From assembly GCF_010500965.1 (NCBI RefSeq), contig NZ_QVMI01000001.1, positions 308,442 through 372,441 of the forward strand: 64,000 nt of DNA, given 5' to 3'. The DNA comes from Bacteroides sp. 51 (GTDB lineage Bacteria; Bacteroidota; Bacteroidia; Bacteroidales; Bacteroidaceae). Both the position numbers and the translations under genes were made by a program. Below, piece by piece: positions 8,375 through 17,284 of this stretch. Numbering within the stretch: the first letter of the stretch is position 1; each line of letters begins with the position of its first letter. The notes under the pieces were generated by a model. The model was not told the DNA's origin. It saw only the letters and a program-made list of their open reading frames with translations, and searched no databases.

Positions 8375-10402
8375 ATGAAATACATAAAAGTAACCACTGT
8401 ACTTTTTCTATTTTTTTATGTCTATACAACTGATACTTTTGGCCAAAACACAATCGAATCGGGTATGGAAGATGTATTGGAACAACTTATTGAAAGCAGT
8501 GAAGAAGAATCTTATAACTGGGATAACGAAATTGAAGAACTCTATGACAGAATCCGGGAACCTATCAACCTGAATATCATTACTAAAGAACAACTTGAGC
8601 AATTTCCTTTTCTAAGCGATCTGCAAATAGAAAATATACTTGCATACTTGTATATCAATGGGCAGATGAAAACCATTTATGAATTACAGATGGTTGAAGA
8701 GATGGACAGGCAAACTATTCAATATTTGCTTCCTTTTGTTTGTGTGCTTCCTGTAGCCGAAAAAGAACCTTTACCTACCATTAAAAATATACTATCTTAT
8801 GGTAAAAATGAAATATTAACCCGTGTGGACATTCCTTTTTATAAGCGGAAAGGATATGAATCAGCTTATCTCGGACCTTCAATATATCATTCATTACGAT
8901 ATAGTTTCCGTTATAAAGATCAGATATATGCAGGTGTTACTGCCGAAAAAGATGCCGGCGAACCAATGTTTGCTTTGCATAATACGAAAGGGTATGACTA
9001 TTATTCTTTCTATTTCTATCTGCGTAATATTCGTAAGTTAAAAGCTTTAGCCTTAGGGAACTATCGTCTTAGCTTTGGACAAGGATTGGTTATGAGTAAT
9101 GATTTTATGTTGGGAAAGAGTACAAGCTTATCTTCTATGGTAACACGAAAGAACAGCATCCGGAAACATTCTTCTACGGATGAATACAATTACTTCCGTG
9201 GAGTAGCTGCGGCAGTGCAATTCAACCGCTTTGTTGTGTCTGCTTTCTACTCACATCGTTCGTTGGATGCTATTGCAACCGGCGAGAGCATAACATCTAT
9301 CCAAAAGACCGGTTTGCATCGTACACAAAAAGAAGCGGATAGGAGAGAGGTGGCTACTATGCAACTGGCAGGTGGAAACATTGAATATTCAAAGAATAAA
9401 TTGAAAATCGGGGTAACCGGTATATATTACTTTTTCGATCGCCCATATGAACCTCAGATCCGTGAATATTCCAAGTACAACATCCGGGGAAATAACTTCC
9501 ATAACATCGGCTTGAATTATAAGTACCGGTGGCAACGGTTTACTTTCCTGGGCGAGACAGCTATGGATAAGAACAATAATATCGCAACATTAAATGCTGT
9601 TAATTACTCTTACAGACAAACCTATCAGGTTATGCTGTTGCACCGGTATTATGCTTATAACTATTGGAACCTGTTTGCCCGTTCCTTTTCCGAAGGAGGA
9701 TATGTGCAAAACGAGAACGGTTGGTATGTGGCTGTCGAAGCCCGTCCGATTCGTTACTGGACGTTTTTCCTTTCTGCCGATTTCTTTTCTTTTCCCTGGT
9801 GGAAGTACCTGGTTGATGCTCCTTCGCAGGGTTATGATTTATCAGCGAAGGCTACTTTTAAGCCGCGTGAAAACCTTCAGATGTATATTCGTTACCGGTA
9901 TAAGAAGAAAGAGAAAAACTATACAGATGAATCTAAAAACAAAACTGTCCGCCCGTTATATCATCACCGGTTGAGATATCAGTTTACTTACACACTACCT
10001 GCGAATATATCTCTTCGTTCAACTGTAGACTATAATCGCATCTATCCGCAAGATGTTTCACCCAGTCAGGGCTTTCATTTTGTTCAGGCTGTATCTTATG
10101 CTTTTCCAACCTTCCCTCTTCGTTTTGAACTTCAAGGTTCATTCTTTAAAACGGACGATTATGCTTCGCGTGTATATGCCTACGAGAAAGGTTTACTTAA
10201 TACCTTTTATACTCCTTCTTTTTATGGTAAAGGTACCCGACTGAATGCGTTTTTTCGATATGATCCGAACAAAAACTGGATGTTTATTGCTCGTTACGGG
10301 CAAACAACTTACTCGGATCGGGATGAGATAGGTTCGGGTAATGATCTTATTGAGGGAAACAAAAAGTGCGACTTGCAGCTACAGCTCCGAATCAAATTCT
10401 GA
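8375..10402 (+). CDS. Helix-hairpin-helix domain protein with predicted outer-membrane barrel
   Basis: The 675 residues start with a signal peptide (VTTVLFLFFYVYTTDTFGQ). Residues 55-110 carry ComEA-like helix-hairpin-helix repeats: PINLNIITKEQLEQFPFLSD and then IYELQMVEEMDRQTIQYLLP. The remaining 550 residues are rich in aromatic, alternating beta-strands (YHSLRYSFRYKDQIYAGV, RLRYQFTYTLPANISL) and end in LQLQLRIKF with a terminal Phe, which suggests an outer-membrane beta-barrel. Proteins of this kind are common in Bacteroidota, but their function is unknown; a part in DNA handling at the surface is only a guess from the HhH motif. A good promoter lies just upstream. Confidence 0.8.
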   Translation: MKYIKVTTVLFLFFYVYTTDTFGQNTIESGMEDVLEQLIESSEEESYNWDNEIEELYDRIREPINLNIITKEQLEQFPFLSDLQIENILAYLYINGQMKTIYELQMVEEMDRQTIQYLLPFVCVLPVAEKEPLPTIKNILSYGKNEILTRVDIPFYKRKGYESAYLGPSIYHSLRYSFRYKDQIYAGVTAEKDAGEPMFALHNTKGYDYYSFYFYLRNIRKLKALALGNYRLSFGQGLVMSNDFMLGKSTSLSSMVTRKNSIRKHSSTDEYNYFRGVAAAVQFNRFVVSAFYSHRSLDAIATGESITSIQKTGLHRTQKEADRREVATMQLAGGNIEYSKNKLKIGVTGIYYFFDRPYEPQIREYSKYNIRGNNFHNIGLNYKYRWQRFTFLGETAMDKNNNIATLNAVNYSYRQTYQVMLLHRYYAYNYWNLFARSFSEGGYVQNENGWYVAVEARPIRYWTFFLSADFFSFPWWKYLVDAPSQGYDLSAKATFKPRENLQMYIRYRYKKKEKNYTDESKNKTVRPLYHHRLRYQFTYTLPANISLRSTVDYNRIYPQDVSPSQGFHFVQAVSYAFPTFPLRFELQGSFFKTDDYASRVYAYEKGLLNTFYTPSFYGKGTRLNAFFRYDPNKNWMFIARYGQTTYSDRDEIGSGNDLIEGNKKCDLQLQLRIKF

Positions 10403-10487
10403 TAATAAATCTGTAAATAACTTTAAATAAAGAACTTTTGTTTCTGTATACTTGTTGATCTCTCATAACCTTTAAAATGAATGAATT

Positions 10488-10709
10488 ATGAGAGATCAGA
10501 TTAATAGAAACAATGAATTTGCGGAAGAAAACTTAAGACCAACTGGTCATCCGGCAAAAGAAAAATTTAGTAGATGGGAATCAAGTATTTCCGATAATCT
10601 GGATGTGCATGAAGAGCAGAAACATAAAGATACCTCTGCACAACGCAAGAAGAAGATTAAGGAAATGGATGAAATCATTAAAGAGGATATTGAGAGAACA
10701 AAAGAATAA
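10488..10709 (+). CDS. Small hydrophilic protein, unknown
   Basis: 73 residues, highly charged and free of hydrophobic segments, starting MRDQINRNNEFAEE and ending in Lys/Glu-rich helix (MDEIIKEDIERTKE). I do not recognise a domain. The composition is that of a soluble, partly disordered cytoplasmic protein such as small stress proteins. It stands between the barrel protein and the radical SAM gene. It is similar in style, not in sequence, to the small proteins at 57550 and 58161. Confidence 0.6.
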   Translation: MRDQINRNNEFAEENLRPTGHPAKEKFSRWESSISDNLDVHEEQKHKDTSAQRKKKIKEMDEIIKEDIERTKE

Positions 10710-10724
10710 TCTTTGTAAAAGCAT

Positions 10725-10732
10725 TATCTTTG
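10725..10732 (+). promoter_or_regulatory. -7 element of the radical SAM gene
   Basis: TATCTTTG matches TAnnTTTG. The expected transcript start is near 10739, giving a leader of about 12 bases before the ATG at 10751. No good TTTG lies at the usual distance upstream. Confidence 0.4.
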
Positions 10733-10750
10733 TATTAAAATTTAAAGATA

Positions 10751-11527
10751 ATGTCTACAATACTCTTTGATACTCCCATTTTCGGTCCGGTACATTCCCG
10801 TCGGTTAGGGGTTTCTTTAGGTATAAACCTGTTGCCTGCCGATGGGAAAGTATGTTCTTTCGATTGTATTTATTGCGAATGTGGATATAATAGCGATTTT
10901 AAAACGAAATCTAAACTGCCCACACGCGAAGAGGTGCATATAGCTTTGGAGAATAAGCTACAGGATATGCAGGCAAATGGCCCTGCTCCCGATGTTTTTA
11001 CATTTGCAGGAAACGGTGAACCGACTATTCATCCTCATTTTGCAGAGATAATTGACGATACATTGGCTTTGCGGGATAAATATTTTCCCAATGCCAAGGT
11101 GAGTGTTTTAAGTAATGCAGCACATATCAACCGCCCGGCTGTTTTTGATGCTTTAAATAAAGTCGATAACAATATATTAAAGCTTGATACGGTAGATGAA
11201 GATTATATTCGTCTTGTAGATCGTCCGGTAGCAAAATACTCACTATCCGATGTGATAGAACATCTGAAAGCTTATAATGGCAATTGCATTATTCAGACGA
11301 TGTTTCTGAAAGGAATGTATAAAGGCAAAGATGTCGATAATACATCCGACAACTATGTTTTGCCCTGGATAGAAGCAGTCAAAGAAATAGCTCCCCGACA
11401 GGTTATGATATATACAATTGAGCGTGAAACGCCTGATCATGACTTATTAAAAGCATCAAGGGAAGAATTGGATCGTATTGTTTCTTTGCTTAAAAAAGAA
11501 GGAATATACACCACTGCATCTTACTAA
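10751..11527 (+). CDS. Radical SAM protein
   Basis: A 258-residue radical S-adenosylmethionine enzyme. The cluster-binding CxxxCxxC is CSFDCIYC near residue 36, followed by GNGEPTIHPHF, the GGE-like SAM-contacting motif, and SNAAHINRP. The N-terminus FGPVHSRRLGVSLGINLLP is typical of the compact Bacteroidota group related to 'wyosine-like' radical SAM proteins. No second Cys cluster domain is seen, so it is probably a single-domain enzyme. The substrate is not known. It is preceded by a promoter-like element and followed by a palindromic repeat. Confidence 0.9.
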   Translation: MSTILFDTPIFGPVHSRRLGVSLGINLLPADGKVCSFDCIYCECGYNSDFKTKSKLPTREEVHIALENKLQDMQANGPAPDVFTFAGNGEPTIHPHFAEIIDDTLALRDKYFPNAKVSVLSNAAHINRPAVFDALNKVDNNILKLDTVDEDYIRLVDRPVAKYSLSDVIEHLKAYNGNCIIQTMFLKGMYKGKDVDNTSDNYVLPWIEAVKEIAPRQVMIYTIERETPDHDLLKASREELDRIVSLLKKEGIYTTASY

Positions 11528-11545
11528 CGGGGAGAATAAATCATA

Positions 11546-11639
11546 TATGTTCCGTCATTGCGAACCGTAGGTGAAGCAATCCAGATTTATACGGCTGTGA
11601 GCTGGATTGCTTCACCTACGGTTGCAATGACGGAACATA
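11546..11639. repeat. Interspersed palindromic element, family A, copy 2 (nearly perfect)
   Basis: The arms 11546-11584 and 11602-11639 match over 38 bases with a single one-base gap. The ends read tatgttccgtcattgc and the inner part gaagcaatccag, with a 17-base spacer. It is the best-preserved copy of the family seen at 3182-3261. It lies between the radical SAM gene and the flavin reductase gene and forms a very stable hairpin. Confidence 0.9.
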
Positions 11640-11677
11640 AGTTCGATTTCTATATAACCCATATATACTATATAATA

Positions 11678-12184
11678 ATGAAAAAGATAACCGTTAAAGA
11701 ACTGACCGATAACTTTATTGAAGTAATCGGCAAAGAGTGGATGCTCGTCACAGCAGGAACCAAAGATTCCTTCAATACCATGACCGCTAGTTGGGGTGGG
11801 GTAGGCTTCCTGTGGAATAAACCCGTAGTGTTTGTTTTTGTACGTCCCGAACGTTACACGCATAAGTTTACTGAACAAAATGATTCCTTTACCCTGTCTT
11901 TCCTGGGCGAAGAGAATAAAGCGATTCATAAGATATGCGGTTCAAAATCGGGTAGAGAAGTAGATAAAGTAAAAGAAACCGGATTGAAACCTGTTATCTC
12001 TGAAAGAGGTAATATCCTTTTTGAACAGTCGCGCCTTTCGTTGGAGTGCCGTAAACTATATACTACCGAGTTGAAGAAAGAAAACTTTCTGGATGAGGCT
12101 ATACCCAAACAGTGGTATGATGCCACACACGGTGATTATCATACGGTATACGTAGCAGAGATCACAGATGTTTGGGTGAAGTGA
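11678..12184 (+). CDS. Flavin reductase family protein
   Basis: 168 residues from ATG 11678. The frame stays open upstream through the palindromic repeat, but those codons are repeat DNA and not part of the protein. The fold is the FMN-binding split barrel of the flavin reductase/DIM6 group: MLVTAGTKDSFNTMTASWGG near residue 20, VFVFVRPERYTHKF, and FTLSFLGEENK. These enzymes use FMN or FAD with NAD(P)H; the physiological partner is unknown. It converges on the SulP gene, with a pair of strong hairpins between them. Confidence 0.88.
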   Translation: MKKITVKELTDNFIEVIGKEWMLVTAGTKDSFNTMTASWGGVGFLWNKPVVFVFVRPERYTHKFTEQNDSFTLSFLGEENKAIHKICGSKSGREVDKVKETGLKPVISERGNILFEQSRLSLECRKLYTTELKKENFLDEAIPKQWYDATHGDYHTVYVAEITDVWVK

Positions 12185-12253
12185 AGTCTACCTTCTTATA
12201 TTTCCTGAATATCTCTTAATCATCTCTTGCTTTTCATAGTATGGAGATACAAT

Positions 12254-12313
12254 TAACTCCTAGAGATAAGGTTACCATGATGTACATGTCGGTAACCTTA
12301 TCTCTAGGAGTTA
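12254..12313. terminator. Perfect 23-bp hairpin between convergent genes
   Basis: The arms 12254-12276 and 12291-12313 are perfectly complementary (ends taactcctagag and ctctaggagtta) around a 14-base loop. It has no T-tract, but its place between convergent stops suggests a bidirectional terminator or mRNA 3' end protector. Confidence 0.7.
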
Positions 12314-12323
12314 TTAACAATAA

Positions 12324-12353
12324 CATCAGAAGATATTCCAATATCTCCTGATG
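12324..12353. terminator. Second hairpin next to the first
   Basis: The arms catcagaagatatt and aatatctcctgatg pair over 14 bases with one mismatch and a two-base centre. It lies 10 bp beyond the first hairpin and just before the SulP stop codon. Confidence 0.6.
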
Positions 12354-12369
12354 AGAAAGAAAGTAAGTC

Positions 12370-14055
12370 TTATTCCCGGATAATTTCCTTTGCCCTTTCC
12401 AGAGCTACATTGATGTTCGGACAGATATTCTCTTTGCCGATCAGATCATAGAATCCCGCTTTCTCCAGTGTATCATGCACCTTTCTGTTGACTCCTGAAA
12501 GTACAATCGTGATCTTTTCTTTTTGCGAAGTCCGGCAAAGCGTAGTTAAGTTATGAATACCGGTTGAGTCGATAAACGGAACCTTACGCATACGGATGAT
12601 ACGAACGTTGGGTTTATCTCTCATCAGGATCATCTGCTCTTCAAACTTATTGGCTATACCGAAGAAATAAGGTCCGTTGATTTCGTACACTTCCACACCT
12701 TCAGGTATGGTGATGTTTTCGTCTTTACCAATAGCTATATCCGTCTCCGAGCTTGGGTCGATTTCATCTTTGATTACGGATATCTCGGTTGTTTCGGCTA
12801 CGCGGCGCATGAATAACAAACAAGCAATGATAAGCCCGATCTCAATGGCAATAGTCAGGTCGAATATAACCGTCAGGAAGAAGGTGATAAGTAGTACGGC
12901 AACATCCGACTTTGGATTTTTCAGCAACGCTTTGAACGTCCGCCATTCGCTCATATTATAAGAAACAATCACCAGTACTCCCGCCAGACATGCCATGGGT
13001 ATATATTGTGCCAGTGGCATCAACAGCAACAGGATCAGTAGCAAAACCACGGCGTGGATTATTCCCGCTACCGGAGTTTTACCTCCATTATTGATATTGG
13101 TCATGGTACGTGCGATGGCTCCTGTTGCAGGTATACCACCAAATAATGGAGTAATCATATTCGCTGCTCCCTGTGCAATCAGCTCTGTGTTAGAATCATG
13201 TTTATCGCCAATCATACCATCGGCTACGGTAGCCGAGAGCAGCGACTCTATGGCTCCCAACACGGCAATGGTTATGGCTGCCGGAAGTAAACCATTGATC
13301 ATTTCCCAGTTGATGACGGGTACTTCCATATCCGGTAGTTCGGATTTAATAGTGAAGCGGTCGCCGATAGTATCAATGCAATCAATTCCGGCGTATGTTT
13401 TCAGTAGATAAACAACTACCGTAACCAGAATAATGGCAATGAGCGATCCGGGTATTTTCTTGACTATTCTACCCGAAAAGGCGATGATAAGAATACTGAA
13501 GATACTAATGATGGTGTTCCACCAATTGATCGTATCGAAATGCCGGAAGTAAAGCGCCCATTTGCCCAGGAAGTCGCCGGGAACGGTTTCCTCACCGAAA
13601 GACAGGCCGAATATATCTGTGATTTGGGTAGTGAAGATGGTTACGGCAATACCGCTGGTAAAACCTACAATGATAGGATAAGGAATAAATTTTATGATAG
13701 TGCCGAGTTTGAATACTCCCAAGAGGATAAGCATCACACCTGCCATGATGGTGGCTACGATCAATCCCTTTTCGCCGTATTGTTGGATAATGCCATAAAC
13801 AATGACAATGAACGCACCGGTTGGTCCACCGATCTGTACCTTGCTGCCGCCTAATAGGGAGATGATAAATCCAGCAATGATAGCTGTAATGATTCCCTTT
13901 TCGGGCGAAACTCCTGAGGCTATAGCAAATGCGATAGCCAGTGGAAGCGCTACGATACCTACAATGAGTCCGGCCATGAGGTCGGCCATGAATGTCTCTT
14001 TCGAATAATTTTTAAGCGTAGAGATTAGCTTAGGTCTAAAAACAAATCCTTTCAT
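12370..14055 (-). CDS. SulP family anion transporter with STAS domain
   Basis: An inner-membrane transporter of the SLC26/SulP family; bacterial members carry sulfate, bicarbonate or dicarboxylates. From ATG 14055 it is 561 residues: a transmembrane part up to about 430 (DLMAGLIVGIVALPLAIAFA, then GGPTGAFIVIVYGI, and GGIPATGAIARTMTNINNGG) and a cytoplasmic STAS domain at about 450-555 with IDSTGIHNLTTL. The frame stays open upstream to 14190, but that stretch is repeat DNA. The long gap to divergent rbr holds its promoter region. The ion cannot be named from sequence. Confidence 0.93.
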   Translation of the reverse strand: MKGFVFRPKLISTLKNYSKETFMADLMAGLIVGIVALPLAIAFAIASGVSPEKGIITAIIAGFIISLLGGSKVQIGGPTGAFIVIVYGIIQQYGEKGLIVATIMAGVMLILLGVFKLGTIIKFIPYPIIVGFTSGIAVTIFTTQITDIFGLSFGEETVPGDFLGKWALYFRHFDTINWWNTIISIFSILIIAFSGRIVKKIPGSLIAIILVTVVVYLLKTYAGIDCIDTIGDRFTIKSELPDMEVPVINWEMINGLLPAAITIAVLGAIESLLSATVADGMIGDKHDSNTELIAQGAANMITPLFGGIPATGAIARTMTNINNGGKTPVAGIIHAVVLLLILLLLMPLAQYIPMACLAGVLVIVSYNMSEWRTFKALLKNPKSDVAVLLITFFLTVIFDLTIAIEIGLIIACLLFMRRVAETTEISVIKDEIDPSSETDIAIGKDENITIPEGVEVYEINGPYFFGIANKFEEQMILMRDKPNVRIIRMRKVPFIDSTGIHNLTTLCRTSQKEKITIVLSGVNRKVHDTLEKAGFYDLIGKENICPNINVALERAKEIIRE

Positions 14056-14130
14056 TTTACTAGAGTGGTGATTCACCACAAACAATATTATTATTAAAAC
14101 CTGGTTATGCTGCCTTGCTTTCCGCATGGA

Positions 14131-14157
14131 AACCTGGCAGCGGCACCTTGCCGCCGC
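14131..14157. repeat. GC-rich palindromic repeat, family B, copy 1
   Basis: The core is ctggcagcggcaccttgccg. GGCA(CC/GG)TGCC-like pairing makes it near-palindromic. Related copies are at 15051-15072 and 62061-62085 and inside dacB at 23202-23263. It stands out in an AT-rich gap of 344 bp (14056-14399). Confidence 0.75.
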
Positions 14158-14283
14158 AAAATTAGGCAAAAAAGAAACAGTAAGTCTCAAAGTCTTCTTT
14201 TATTTGTTTATAGATAGATAGAATCTATTAGTCTGAAAGATTTAATTAATAAAAAAATAAATGGCTTTTTGCTAATCAATTTA

Positions 14284-14291
14284 TATCTTTG
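14284..14291 (+). promoter_or_regulatory. -7 element upstream of rubrerythrin
   Basis: TATCTTTG matches TAnnTTTG. It would give a leader of about 100 bases before the ATG at 14400. Nothing else is recognised in that leader. Confidence 0.45.
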
Positions 14292-14399
14292 TGTTGTTAT
14301 ATATAAGTGGATACAGGGAAATAGATGCTAGAGACGGCTAATAGTGGACACGTAATATCAATAATCTATATTTAATTCATTTTTCTAAATAATAATATT

Positions 14400-14978
14400 A
14401 TGGCTAAAAGTATTAAAGGAACTCGTACAGAGAAGAACTTGCTTTGCACATTTGCAGGCGAATCACAGGCTAGAATGCGTTATACTTACTTCGCAAGCGT
14501 AGCAAAAAAAGAAGGTTACGAACAAATCGCTGCTATTTTTACTGAAACAGCTGATCAGGAAAAGGAACATGCAAAACGTATGTTTAAGTTTCTGGAAGGT
14601 GGTATGGTAGAATTTACCGGTACTTTCCCAGCAGGTGTTATCGGTACAACCATGGAAAACCTGAAAGCTGCCGCTGCCGGCGAACACGAAGAGTGGGCTA
14701 TCGACTATCCTAAATTTGCTGATATCGCAGAAGAAGAAGGTTTCCCTGCAATCGCTGCTATGTATCGCAATATTTCTATCGCTGAAAAAGGACACGAAGA
14801 GAGATACCTTGCATTCCTGAAGAATATTGAAGATAATACTGTATTTGCTAAGACTGAAGAAGTACTATGGCAATGTCGTAACTGCGGTTACATCCATGCC
14901 GGTACTGAAGCTCCAAAAGTATGTCCTGCATGTGTTCATCCACAGGCTCACTTTGAAGTGAAGAAGGAAAACTGGTAA
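14400..14978 (+). CDS. rbr: Rubrerythrin
   Basis: A non-haem diiron peroxidase that detoxifies hydrogen peroxide in anaerobes, taking electrons through a rubredoxin domain. It has 192 residues. The ferritin-like four-helix domain spans residues 1-150 with diiron ligands in the ESQARMRY, DQEKEHAKRMF and EKGHEERY motifs. The rubredoxin-like domain at about 155-192 carries the Cys pairs QCRNCGY and VCPAC. It stands alone with its own promoter and a strong terminator, as expected for a highly expressed, independently controlled stress gene. Confidence 0.97.
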   Translation: MAKSIKGTRTEKNLLCTFAGESQARMRYTYFASVAKKEGYEQIAAIFTETADQEKEHAKRMFKFLEGGMVEFTGTFPAGVIGTTMENLKAAAAGEHEEWAIDYPKFADIAEEEGFPAIAAMYRNISIAEKGHEERYLAFLKNIEDNTVFAKTEEVLWQCRNCGYIHAGTEAPKVCPACVHPQAHFEVKKENW

Positions 14979-15000
14979 TCAGTTATCATCATAAGATATA

Positions 15001-15041
15001 AAACAATAACGGCTGTCCATGCAGGACAGCCGTTATTGTTT
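15001..15041 (+). terminator. Rho-independent terminator of rbr
   Basis: A perfect 18-bp stem (aaacaataacggctgtcc and its complement at 15024-15041), a 5-base loop and a following T-rich stretch. Because the left arm is A-rich it could also act on the opposite strand, where the LruC gene ends. Confidence 0.9.
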
Positions 15042-15050
15042 TATATAAAT

Positions 15051-15072
15051 CTGGCAGCGACACCTTGCCGCT
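15051..15072. repeat. GC-rich palindromic repeat, family B, copy 2
   Basis: ctggcagcgacaccttgccg, one base off copy 1. It touches the stop codon of the LruC gene, in the same position relative to a minus-strand stop as the copy at 62061-62085. Confidence 0.7.
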
Positions 15073-17150
15073 TATTTCAAATACCAGTCTCTGTATTCTT
15101 TACCATTGCTTTTTACCCAGTTGTCATAGTCTGGGTAGGTGATGTTGATTCTATCGTGTTCTCCCAGGTTGATAAATGTATCTACTCCCGAAAGATGCAA
15201 TGCGAAAGGATACAGTACCTTTTCACCACTAACATAATAGATCTTTTTCTCTACGTCCGATCTGTCATGTTTCGTGCCGAAGTGACTTAAGTCTGCCCTG
15301 TCTGTAGGGGGATAGTATGGAAGGTGCACTTCAGTCTTATCTTTTGGAGTGATGAATGGATTGTATGGCGCACATGCAGCTTCCCATTGCTCTTCGGTTA
15401 TTCCATCTTCGAATTCCATAACGATGTCGTAATGGAAGGGTTGAGTGTTGGGTTGGTAAGGAACAACAGGAGGAGTGTTGGTTGCATCATTGCATAAATC
15501 AACAATAAATCCGATACCATCGAAATTGTCTTTTATATATGTATGGGCCTTTCCATTTACAGAGATACTCTTTACATAAGAAGGGTCAATATTTACTTTG
15601 AAACCAAACTTATTCGGTAAGTCGGCACCTGTATGAATCAGGCTGAATCTATCTTCCAGTTTGGTCATATAAGCAACCTGTTCTCCGGGTTTGCAGGTCA
15701 ATGTAGCTTTTGAGCTGTATCTCATCACTACGTCATTCAGGTCATAGTCTCCTTCGCTTGGCCAGTTGTCTTCGAAGGCTAATATTCCTTTTTTGTTAAC
15801 TGTAGTTTCTACATCTTCTTCTTCAGAAGGAATGGGTTCTACAGGCTTTATTGCATCTATCGGATCGGTAAGTACATGGAATATCAAATCATTGAAATCC
15901 TCATCGGCTGCCGGATAATTGTTGCGTCTGTAATCATCTTCGAATCCGACGCAAACGAATGGTTTTGCTTCTGTTCCGGCATCGAATACTATGCAGTCAA
16001 TCCGATGGCCGTCGGTATTAAGTGTATTGATGGAACAAAGTGGCCATTGCCAGCCGCTTGCAGCAAGTCTTTTATTTGTTCTGTCGTAGGATTTGGGGTG
16101 TAATAACCATCCAATAGTAAGACCGGCAGGGAATTCATTTTCCCACTGTTGAGTGGTTTCATTGAAATACTTTAATTGCACATAATCACCGCTTTGCAAG
16201 GCAAGTTTTGAATCTGAAGTCTTGAGTTTTGCAAGGGGTATTGCAATTATTTCTTTGTTTGTTATTCCTGTTCTGTTTTCATGTACCAGTTCATTGGCAG
16301 GACCATCATGATAGAAATATCCCAATGTATTTTCCCATTGTGCTCCTGTATGTATGATAGAGATCCATACTTGAGCTGGTTTATTCAGATAAAGGGATGC
16401 CTCGGATAAGTATGGCGAATCTTTTTCTACTTTCTGTTTTTCGGGGAAAGCAGCATTGATCTTGCTGAGAACTTCTCCAGGAATATCATGATGAACTGCA
16501 ATGCATGGCTCATGGTTTGGTCCTACTGCTCCGTTGGGTAATAAGAGGTCATTGGATGCATTCAGTGATGTTTCGCCTACTCCACCACCTTCATACAGAA
16601 GGCAAAAGTCGGGTCTTTTATCGGCTACGGTTCTTGTAGCTGGTGAAGAATTTCTTGTGACCTCATCGGTCAGATCAACTCTTGTAAAGTCGGCTACCCC
16701 ATTTTGAATGGTTGCTTTCATCAACGTAGGAACGAACATGCTGGTAGAATACACATAAAGCTCCTTTACGTACGAAGGAATGGTTTTAGTCAGGTTGTAC
16801 TTTCCTGATATTGAAATACCACCACTAATGGGTGTAAGATTGGTGTTTAAGGTGGGTCTTTTCACCGTTGGTGCACCCGGCTCTGAGGACATTTTAAAAT
16901 CCTCTTCAATGAACGGGTTTTCGCTGTAGACCTCAAAAGTTGCAGCATACCCTTTTGGGGCATCATCATAAACAAGATTAAACTTAACACTTTGCGTTGT
17001 TGAATAGTCCAGGAGTGAAGGTTGATCGTTGTTGTCATCGTCTTCTTCTCCGGGTCCTGGGATAGAAAGGTCTTTATCCCCGCAGGCTGTGAATAGAAAA
17101 GCCAGGCATGTTGCAAATACGGCAACATATTTACCACTAAATTTAACCAT
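15072..17150 (-). CDS. LruC domain-containing surface lipoprotein
   Basis: 692 residues with a lipoprotein signal (CLAFLFTAC, Cys at 23) followed by an Asp-rich linker, so it is probably anchored in the outer membrane. The middle part ends in a DUF4114-like segment (FVCVGFEDDYRRNNYPAADE). The C-terminal part starts near residue 460 with the LruC signature AFEDNWPSEGDYDLNDVVM, an Asp-rich, calcium-binding-like motif that also occurs in its DUF4114-like half (DEDFNDLIFHV). LruC proteins were named in Leptospira and are common in Bacteroidota; their role is unknown. It stands alone and ends at a family B repeat. Confidence 0.88.
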   Translation of the reverse strand: MVKFSGKYVAVFATCLAFLFTACGDKDLSIPGPGEEDDDNNDQPSLLDYSTTQSVKFNLVYDDAPKGYAATFEVYSENPFIEEDFKMSSEPGAPTVKRPTLNTNLTPISGGISISGKYNLTKTIPSYVKELYVYSTSMFVPTLMKATIQNGVADFTRVDLTDEVTRNSSPATRTVADKRPDFCLLYEGGGVGETSLNASNDLLLPNGAVGPNHEPCIAVHHDIPGEVLSKINAAFPEKQKVEKDSPYLSEASLYLNKPAQVWISIIHTGAQWENTLGYFYHDGPANELVHENRTGITNKEIIAIPLAKLKTSDSKLALQSGDYVQLKYFNETTQQWENEFPAGLTIGWLLHPKSYDRTNKRLAASGWQWPLCSINTLNTDGHRIDCIVFDAGTEAKPFVCVGFEDDYRRNNYPAADEDFNDLIFHVLTDPIDAIKPVEPIPSEEEDVETTVNKKGILAFEDNWPSEGDYDLNDVVMRYSSKATLTCKPGEQVAYMTKLEDRFSLIHTGADLPNKFGFKVNIDPSYVKSISVNGKAHTYIKDNFDGIGFIVDLCNDATNTPPVVPYQPNTQPFHYDIVMEFEDGITEEQWEAACAPYNPFITPKDKTEVHLPYYPPTDRADLSHFGTKHDRSDVEKKIYYVSGEKVLYPFALHLSGVDTFINLGEHDRINITYPDYDNWVKSNGKEYRDWYLK

Positions 17151-17284
17151 AAATCTAATTTAAGCTGTTTTGTTACGTTATACTTGAAAAATAAGGGGAC
17201 AAATATAATGCTTAAAATTGAATGTATGATTATATTTTGCAAAGAATTTAGTCTGGATACGGGATTTTTTTGTTTCGTATCTCC

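Noticed and set aside
11558-11677. 40-residue N-terminal extension of the flavin reductase
   Set aside because: It is encoded by the right part of a family A palindrome; ATG 11678 starts the conserved domain.
14056-14190. 45-residue N-terminal extension of the SulP transporter
   Set aside because: It lies in repeat DNA (family B) and AT-rich gap; homologues start close to the ATG at 14055 (MKGFVFRPKL).
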